A DNA stretch of 64,000 nt from Arcuatula senhousia. Its lineage: Eukaryota; Mollusca; Bivalvia; Mytilida; Mytilidae. Below are positions 57,653 to 64,000 of this stretch, piece after piece. The first letter of the stretch is position 1. Every line of letters starts with the position of its first letter. The stretch lies in contig OZ020306.1 of assembly GCA_963971305.1 (NCBI GenBank), forward strand, positions 56,084,686 through 56,148,685. Reading direction: 5' to 3'. The notes beneath the pieces are model-generated. The model worked only from the letters and a program-made list of their open reading frames with translations, was not told the DNA's origin and made no database searches. Both the position numbers and the translations under genes were made by a program.

Positions 57653-58204
57653 CCTGTCAAGTCTCTAGAATGTCTACTTATTGGGTCTTGGCCTTCTCAT
57701 TTGTACAATATAAATGCACAACTAGTACACCTTTTAAGTTTCAATACAATCCCTTAAACAGCTGTTATGAATACGGTAAACGACGAAAAACAACGACAGA
57801 CAACAACAAAGACAATGTTTGATGGTTACAAAAAAAAGTTAGAATAAGAAAATGATCATGTTCTTCAATTTTTATAAGCCATGTCTATATCCATTCCGCA
57901 AATGTTTAGGTTAGAATAGATGGAAAAAATCAAAAACTTGGATAAAATTTCTTCTGAACAATTAAACATTTTCTAATAACGATGACATCGTATTGTTTTC
58001 AATTCGAAATGTCCAAAGTTGTTAACACTATCTTGAAGTTCGAAAACATGCTGTTTTAAAACATATTTTATATACCTTACCACTTGATAAACTAAAATTC
58101 TGACTGAAAGAACTAATTAAAAAGGCATTCCCAAAGTTTAGGAAATTTGTTGTTAAAGCCTATAGTTCTACATATTTTTCTTAAATAAAAAAAATTATAA
58201 AGAT
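57653..58204. other. AT-rich region, nothing recognised
   Basis: No domain, repeat or RNA gene was identified. Confidence 0.45.
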
Positions 58205-58208
58205 AAGT

Positions 58209-58350
58209 CATGTTCCACCATGAACCAAGTTTGCAGTATGCTTGAGTCCTTATTGACAACATACTTGTCACATTTGGAGGAGAGATTTTTCAACAACAAG
58301 TTGGTTTTTCAATTGGCACAATGTTTTCCCCCTCTTCTCCGATTTATAAC
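58209..58350 (+). mobile_element. Penelope-like reverse-transcriptase fragment
   Basis: From about 58255 the plus strand reads DNILVTFGGEIFQQQVGFSIGT, cut here to the 18-residue motif ILVTFGGEIFQQQVGFSI followed by GT. This corresponds to the FGG..FQQ..G.PMGTNCAPL segment just upstream of the region preserved in the 16495-17372 copy. The residues after GT are diverged. It is a short isolated relic. Confidence 0.65.
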
Positions 58351-58420
58351 ATTTTCACTGTTGCAACAACGACGTAATAATTGAGATGTGTGTAAATGGA
58401 ACGAGTATTGATTTAAATTT

Positions 58421-58633
58421 AATAGTGTACTGATCATATAAAAAACGGCAATGTAGTTTGGCTGAAAATTTGTCATGGCATTTATTCAACATATACATCA
58501 ACATAATCAACAAACTGACCAACAGTAAAACATGTTGACAAATGGTCACTGAAGCGAAAACCAACAGTGATAATTATTGTTCTTTGGCTGCTGGGCTTAT
58601 CCATAACAGCTTAATCAAATAAATCACTGCCAA
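58421..58633. repeat. Direct repeat, long copy, downstream of the Ngaro-type element
   Basis: 'aatagtgtactgatcatata', 'atgtagtttggctgaaaatt', 'cataacagcttaatcaaata' and 'aatcactgccaa' recur at 59341-59447. The long copy has an extra ~100 bp in its middle. Ngaro elements end in split direct repeats, so this pair may be part of that structure. Confidence 0.7.
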
Positions 58634-58699
58634 CCACTTATGAAGTAAGTCCAACTCCAATGCCATGACGACTTGACCGAGCTGTGCGTAATACAATTA

Positions 58700-59050
58700 T
58701 AAGATTTAAGTCCGTAAAACATGTATCTTACAATTCGAGAAACAATGTTCAAACGATGTTTAAACGGTATGATGAGCAATTCAAGGTTAAGTGTTCAAGC
58801 GATTTTATCCAAATTCTGTAAAACGAGTAGTATGATAGATTTCGTGTTCGTCTGTTCTATCTAAGTTCATCGTAGTCCATAAAACGGAATGTTACAATTA
58901 GTGGCCCAATTTTCAGCGACATTCATCGAAGTCCAAAAAACGAAAAGTTACTTTCATGATCCAATGTTTTAGCAGTATTCATCGAAGTCCTTAAAACGGG
59001 TACATAACAGTACATGGCCTATCTTTCAACAATATTTATCCAACACAGTA
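58700..59050. repeat. ~57-bp degenerate tandem repeat
   Basis: Units marked by 'catcg.agtcc.taaaacg' start near 58868, 58927 and 58983, with earlier diverged units near 58706 and 58815. No coding is present. It lies between the two direct repeats at 58421 and 59341. Confidence 0.65.
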
Positions 59051-59340
59051 ACTGCAATCTATAATTCATTAAGCCATGGACACAATCTGAAAAATAAACT
59101 AGGAGAGCAAGAATATGCAAAACGAAGGGAGGGTGGGTGGGTGTTTGATTTGAAAAATTGAGCGGGAGTTTCGACTTATATACGACTCAAGTCCACGAGG
59201 CGCTTTCACATATAATCTTTAAAATGTTTTTTGTTTTATAAATTGTAAAGGGTATTGTATTTACATTTAGTAATATGTTTCAATGCAATAAATCAATTTA
59301 ATTAACATGCAATTAAATTTTATTATTGCATATTTCCAGT

Positions 59341-59447
59341 AATAGTGTACTGATAATATAAAGAACGACAATGTAGTTTGGCTGAAAATTTGTCATGGCA
59401 ACATATACATCAAACATAACAGCTTAATCATATAAATCACTGCCAAA
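59341..59447. repeat. Direct repeat, short copy
   Basis: It matches both ends of 58421-58633 but lacks the middle ~100 bp. It lies about 340 bp from the end of the SGNH ORF. Confidence 0.7.
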
Positions 59448-59787
59448 AATAGCATTTGTATAAGCATGAAGCAAATGCTAATCCGCAATGACAAATAGTC
59501 AACAACAAAAATTCAACGTGAACAACAATTCAACAATTCAACCATATTTAAACAACATTTCAAAATTATCTAAACAACCTTTTAATAATTCAACAGCATT
59601 TAACAAAAATTAAATTTCAACATAAAACAATATTAAATTTTCAATTCAACAGTGGTTTTTTTAACATCTTCAGACAATAACTTTGTCAAAGTTCACACAT
59701 AAAATAAACCAGAAAACTATGTAAGTGCAACATAATTTTAAGCACAAACAACAAATCAACATTGAAAAGAACAGGGGTTTACAAATC

Positions 59788-60380
59788 TTAATACTGCAGA
59801 GGATAAACAAATTTGGATGGCGTGAAAAGGAACTGTTCTAAAGCACTTTGCAAGGAGTTAAGAAAAATGTCATTGCCAATATAGGATAAGTGAACTCCAT
59901 CTCTATCGTATAAAGATTTGTGAACATCCTCAAAGTCAGTATGAACAATTGTATAACCCGCTGTATTATTCTGATAAGATTTAACTCCCCTATTTATCCT
60001 TTTTCTAGTAACATTCATTTTTGTAGTGTATATCTCCTGTTCAATCTCGGTAAAATGCTGGAATATATCAAAGGTTTACAATATATCATTTTACTGACAA
60101 CATACAACGTAAATTTAATATCAAATAAAAGTTTTGCACACTTGACACGACCAATGTCATTTCCTCCACGGTGGACTACGGCATCGGGTAACCCATAAAA
60201 GAAAATCATTGTCCAAACCATAGGAACAACATATATATTGACATTCCGGATTGACCTGCCCATTGCAACTTGTATCCCAACTTATGTAAATTTAAATCAG
60301 TACCAATTGGTCTTTTTTTACTGTGTGACGAAGCTTTAACAATAATGGATGATCCCAGTATCCAAATAACCTTTTGAGTG
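59788..60380 (-). pseudogene. SGNH/GDSL-type hydrolase of the Ngaro element
   Basis: Three conserved blocks can be read across two frames. Block I, ILGSSI with the putative nucleophile serine, lies near 60355. Block III, VVHRGGNDIG with the G-x-N oxyanion residues, lies near 60180-60150. Block V, DGVHLSYIGNDIFLN with the D-x-x-H pair, lies near 59905-59860. SGNH enzymes are esterases or lipases; the role in retrotransposons is unknown. The frame changes between blocks I and III and again near 60015, so no full-length protein can be made from this copy. Confidence 0.75.
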
Positions 60381-60419
60381 CCTGAAACAATTATTTGAGT
60401 TAGTTTACCAAACGTCCAA

Positions 60420-61025
60420 TCCTGATATAAGATTTAAAAGAATTAGAAGACCATCTACCCATTAATTTTATATCTTCTTCATGTTTACCTTCCAAATAAG
60501 CTGAAGTTGCAGCACCGATTCTAAATGAATGTGTATTATATTCATTTGGATTAAAGATGCTATTTCACCTATTCTTAAAAATCCAAAAAATGCCAAACAA
60601 AATGCAGAAATAAACAATTTTGTCTCATAAACTGAAGTACAAACATTTTTAAAGACCATCACAATCTGTTTCAATAAATCTATTGTAATTGGTTTTCTAG
60701 AATCATCCTTTTTGCCTAAACGTTGCATACCATTCAACATCTTATCCAAAATGAAAGAATTATAATAATCATTCCAATTATTCAGTTTTAACTTGAAATT
60801 AATTCTAGAAAGACAAGTTCCTGCAGTAGTAGCCGAATATCCTAATTTTGAAAGATAGGCAATAAAATTAACTAGTTGTATAAATGGTGGAGGCCAAATC
60901 TGATTTACTTTATACTGAAATCTAAATTTTTCAAATAAAGTTATTGCATTTTCATAAACATTATTTGTGTTTCGTGAAACAGAACTCTGTAACAATTTAT
61001 TCACTTCATCCTTAAGAGGTTCCAA
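60420..61025 (-). pseudogene. Tyrosine recombinase with internal deletion
   Basis: The first 165 or so residues read openly from 61025: an N-terminal helical SAM-like domain (SRNTNNVYENAITLFEKF, then LVNFIAYLSKLGYSATTAG) and the start of the catalytic domain with FCLAFFGFLRIGEIASL, whose arginine is the first catalytic residue. Shortly after IASL the frame shifts and joins HSFRIGAAT (the H-x-x-R box) near 60530, then GRWSSNSFKSYIRIG near 60465-60425 with the catalytic tyrosine. About 80-90 residues normally separate the first R from H-x-x-R, so an internal deletion near 60552 is inferred. All catalytic residues survive, but the fold cannot. The enzyme would integrate the circular DNA intermediate of the element. 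Confidence 0.8.
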
Positions 61026-62555
61026 AATTCCAGTGGGACTGGGGTTGGATGCTCGTCGGCATTTGGCGCTAATCGTCGAAACTTCTGAAAATTAGCACGA
61101 GATAAAGCATCAGCTATAGGATTATCTTTAGAAAAGATATGCACAGCTTTAAACTGAAAATGTCCAATCAATGAACAATAAACAATTAATCTTAAGATTG
61201 ACATCAATCTTTTAGATTTTCTGGATTTCTTATTTAAGATATTTACAACTGCCAGGTTATCTATATGAAACAATATGTTTTTTTTTAAATAGAATTTGTC
61301 AAACTACAAAAATATTGCTAACCAAATTGGAATAATTTCAAGATAAGTCATATCTCTCATTATATCTGTGCCTTGCCATTCTGCAGGCCATTCAAGAAAT
61401 GTCCAGTGACCATTTAAATAAGCAGAGCATCCCTTCTCTACATTAGCACTATCAGTATAAAGTTCATGGATATATGACACTCCATTAAAATTTTCTAAAA
61501 TTTCTACATCCATAAATCATTTTTTCAGAGCTGATGTTATCCTAATATAATGGAATGGCTTTGAAACCCTTGACATTGCCCCATAAAGGCGACAACAAAA
61601 AGCCCTCCAAGCAGGTAAAGCTTTTGTGCAAAAGGCAAAAGATCCACAAACTGATTGCAATTCTTTAAGAGTAATCTTTTTCATATTTAGTAATCTTTTT
61701 ATCTTATCTAAAAGTTCTTTAACTTTATCATGAGGGATTTTAATTAACATGTTAATGGTATCAATTGTAAGGCCTTAATATTCAATAATGGTTGTTGGAC
61801 CTTCAGTTTTTTCACTAGCAAGAGGAACTCCAAGACTTTTGCACATAAATTCATATTCCTGCATAAGCTTTTCACACTGATCATCATGGGATATTCCCCC
61901 AAATAAAAAATCGTCTAAATAATGAGCAATACTTTCGGAACCAGTTACGTTTCTAGAACCCAATGCAAAAATGATGAAAATTTTTCAAAAGTTGAACACG
62001 ATACTGAACAACCCACGGGCATGCATTTATCAATATAGTACTCGTCTTCAATCTTAAAACCTAATAAATCGAAATCTCCTGGGTAAACTGGAAGGAGTCT
62101 GAATGCAGACTTAATATCCATTTTTGCCAATTTTGCGCCCTTCCATTTTGATAGCGTTGTCAAAAGAGGAATATTTTACAGAAGTATATTTTTCATCAAT
62201 ATAGTCATTAACACTAAAAGATGGTGGATATGATAGATGTGTTTATTAGTCTTATTCCTCTTGTTTTCTTTGGCAACAAACCAATAGGAGAACACCTAAG
62301 ATTAGATATTGGTTTGTAGCTAAAAGGACCAGCTATTCTGCCAGATAATATTTCGGTTTCAATTTTATTTCTAGCACCATCAGGATTAGATAAAACAGAT
62401 TTTAATTTTTTTGATTCCAATGAAATTCTTGAACCACTATAGTTTAGCCGAAACCCATATTTAAACCCGTTATATAAAAGAATTTTATCTTCAACATTTG
62501 GATAATCCTTAAGAAAAGTACTCAGTACATCCAAATTTATAGGAGAATGCCCCAT
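61001..62555 (-). pseudogene. Reverse transcriptase and RNase H of the Ngaro element
   Basis: The segments in order are: the N-terminal part (62555-62214), palm motif A KMDIKSAFRLLPV near 62130, motif B CMPVGCSVSCSTFEKFSS near 62010, motif C HYLDDFLFGG near 61925-61895 with the two catalytic aspartates, the thumb/connection (61750-61517), and RNase H with LYTDSANVEKGCSAYLNG near 61455 and DNLAVVNILNKKS near 61265, ending KDNPIADALSR near 61110. The frame shifts near 62200, 61960 and 61280, and stops break it near 61755 and 61515. The polymerase and RNase H catalytic residues are largely present, so inactivation is through frame breaks. Confidence 0.85.
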
Positions 62556-62619
62556 TTTCCAAACATCAAATCTATCTTTAGCAAGATCTGAAAGGAAAAA
62601 TTGTCAAAATTCAAAATAC

Positions 62620-63626
62620 TCAATTAAACCTATTTAAATTAGCTCTTGGGCGAAATTGCGGTCTTATCTGTTGAAACTGTGGATAACGATTTTGCATTCT
62701 ACCCAGTCGAGGCGCATTCTGATTCATGAAATTTGGTCTGATCTGGTATAAAGGCTGTGTTCTGACATTTGGTTGAACATTAGAAGCCATCCCTTGATAA
62801 CCTGGCATCATATCAAATCTCATACATGAAATAGCAGGGTGTTGCAATAAGCATTTCATACATGTATGTTTATAAAAACAGAAATTTCTCTGACAAAATC
62901 CCTTTGAAGTAACTGCTGGACTAGATATGCCTTGAGCCCCTTTTGCAATATACCGCAACCATAGAAAACCATCAACGTCAGCCCATGACTTGGTATGATT
63001 AATAGAAACCCGAAGCCTAAACTGCATATCGTACTGATATACCCTTTCAAAGGTTGTATCTAAAACAGCTCCCCTAATAATTGACATGTAAGTAAAAAGG
63101 TCTTGAGCTAAACCAGGATGCTTTTTAAGCAAAACTTTAGAAAAATTGGTAAACGCTTCAGTCCAAATTTCAATGTTATCAATTGCCTTAACTTTTGGTG
63201 ACTTGTTTGTAACAACAAGCATACCATTTTCAACAACCAAAGTTTGTTTTTATCATGTTTGTAAAAAATATTATTTTGGGGAATTAAATGTGAAAAATCA
63301 ACATAATCAAAATTCCATATTTTTTCTTTCACTTGTGAAGATACAATAATATTAACTTCATTTGAACTCGGCATAATTAATGGTTCATTGTGGGTAATTA
63401 TATTACCATTTGTAGCCTCAGCTTGGGTTGAGGTAGTTCTGAGCTGCTTAGGGGGAGATGGGGCATGTTCCACCTCAGGTTCTGGTGCCCTCCTTCTCTC
63501 TATCCTACGACCTCGGGGCGGATTCTGGATTTCCCTCTCATCGTTGTCCCGGACATGCTGTTCTTGGACAACAGGTTCCGGTTGCGGTGGTGCATCATTT
63601 TGCCTAGCATTTCGTCGTCGCAGCAC
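62620..63626 (-). pseudogene. Gag-like protein of the Ngaro element
   Basis: An N-terminal region rich in Arg, Pro and Gln (63626-63250) has no certain start; an upstream ATG in another frame lies at 63631. After a frameshift near 63240 the second part (206 residues) contains WTEAFTNFSKVLLKKHPGLA, VYQYDMQFR and a cysteine/histidine cluster C..NFCFYKHTCMKCLLQHPAISC, consistent with a gag-type zinc-binding segment. It ends in an Arg/Gln/Pro-rich tail. This order (a 'YD..FR' motif before a C/H cluster) fits gag proteins of DIRS-order elements. It would package element RNA. The copy is broken by one frameshift. Confidence 0.65.
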
Positions 63627-63740
63627 TCCATTTTGTCTACCAATGTTCCGTCTCGGCCGTAAATTCCATCTATGCTTGCTATTATTATCCCTACTGTCTG
63701 TAAAGGGTAGTCTGGAGAACAGAAATTCTTAGATTTTTTC

Positions 63741-64000
63741 TAAATGTTGTTGCTAAAACCTTTGAAATGTTTGCCATTTTTATCTTTGCAAGAAAACGTA
63801 ACTAAATTCACAAAAAAGAATAAAAAAATGGCTTACCTCTTAGATAATTGAAGCAAAATCACTTTGCCCCCTAGTTTTTCCATTGTAAATGGTAGCCATA
63901 TTTGGGGATGCCAAATTGTCAATAATCACTTTTTTGTACAATTTTAGAATATCATTCAGATCACAGAGATATTTTTTGATTAACTTGTTTTTGTTTACAT
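63741..64000. other. Sequence upstream of the Ngaro gag; window edge
   Basis: This may be the 5' untranslated or left terminal repeat of the Ngaro-type element. I found no copy of it at the other end of the element, so this cannot be confirmed. Confidence 0.35.

Larger units (their letters stand above)
59448..63740 (-). mobile_element. Ngaro-type tyrosine-recombinase retrotransposon, degraded
   Basis: On the minus strand the order is gag-like, reverse transcriptase, RNase H, tyrosine recombinase, SGNH hydrolase. Reverse transcriptase plus tyrosine recombinase defines the DIRS order. An SGNH-hydrolase ORF after the recombinase is reported for some Ngaro-group elements. Frameshifts occur in every ORF. 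The right end (5' side) may extend past 63740; the 3' limit is uncertain and may include the direct repeats at 58421 and 59341. Confidence 0.8.

Noticed and set aside
57463..57822. Poly-Asn/Thr and poly-Val frames
   Set aside because: Translation of a GTT microsatellite.
63388..63732. 114-codon plus-strand frame
   Set aside because: Antisense shadow of the Arg/Pro-rich start of the Ngaro gag.

Overview
This window reads as nuclear DNA of a marine bivalve, most likely a mussel. The evidence is its AT-rich sequence, the absence of any long intact host gene, and a repeat population I associate from memory with molluscs: degraded Penelope-like retroelements, an Ngaro-type tyrosine-recombinase retrotransposon with an SGNH-hydrolase ORF, hammerhead ribozymes, an 'agctcacctg' terminal-inverted-repeat family, and SINE-like repeats ending in ACTC repeats. 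The species call is inference. Almost every long reading frame here is a transposon relic or a chance frame through satellite DNA. The only host coding sequence I can argue for is one small signal-peptide exon on the minus strand at 7988-8045.

Layout. 1-8.8 kb: AT-rich DNA with Penelope fragments, a MITE, an 'agctcacctg' element, and a hammerhead ribozyme inside an insertion. 8.79-22.95 kb: an old direct segmental duplication (copy 1 about 8788-16005, copy 2 about 17568-22945). Comparing the copies exposes several insertions as filled or empty sites: a 1.7 kb composite insertion, a 142-bp-period repeat element, a mussel-type dispersed repeat, a G-run MITE, and an inverted pair of a 600-bp element. 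A third, more diverged piece lies near 23.55-23.78 kb. 24.6-26.6 kb: a second 'agctcacctg' element with three long internal repeats.

26.86-50.17 kb is the centrepiece: a 23.3 kb block bounded by long, diverged inverted repeats (left about 26861-27910, right about 49618-50171). Inside are two arrays of one ~169-bp satellite family in opposite orientation (28.37-30.24 kb minus, 38.03-49.62 kb plus), a ~747-bp unit repeated three times in tandem, a degenerate CCCTAA telomere-like block, a palindromic junction near 33.3-33.5 kb, and a broken Jockey/CR1-type LINE with a PHD-finger ORF. The large array shows higher-order repeats of about 1525, 679, 1014, 1863 and 1696 bp, all near-multiples of the monomer. 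The left arm also carries a ~208-bp insertion made of six consecutive hairpins. It is flanked by a 12-bp direct repeat, and the matching empty site can be read in the right arm.

50.2-59.4 kb: a cluster of GAGTGGCGCCACTC palindromes, two oppositely oriented SINE-like repeats, another Penelope fragment, a hammerhead core joined to a 21-bp minisatellite, and small tandem repeats. 59.4-63.7 kb: a degraded Ngaro-type element on the minus strand (gag-like, RT, RNase H, tyrosine recombinase with an internal deletion, SGNH hydrolase). No tRNA, rRNA or CRISPR array was seen. All repeat boundaries were read by eye and may be off by tens of bases.
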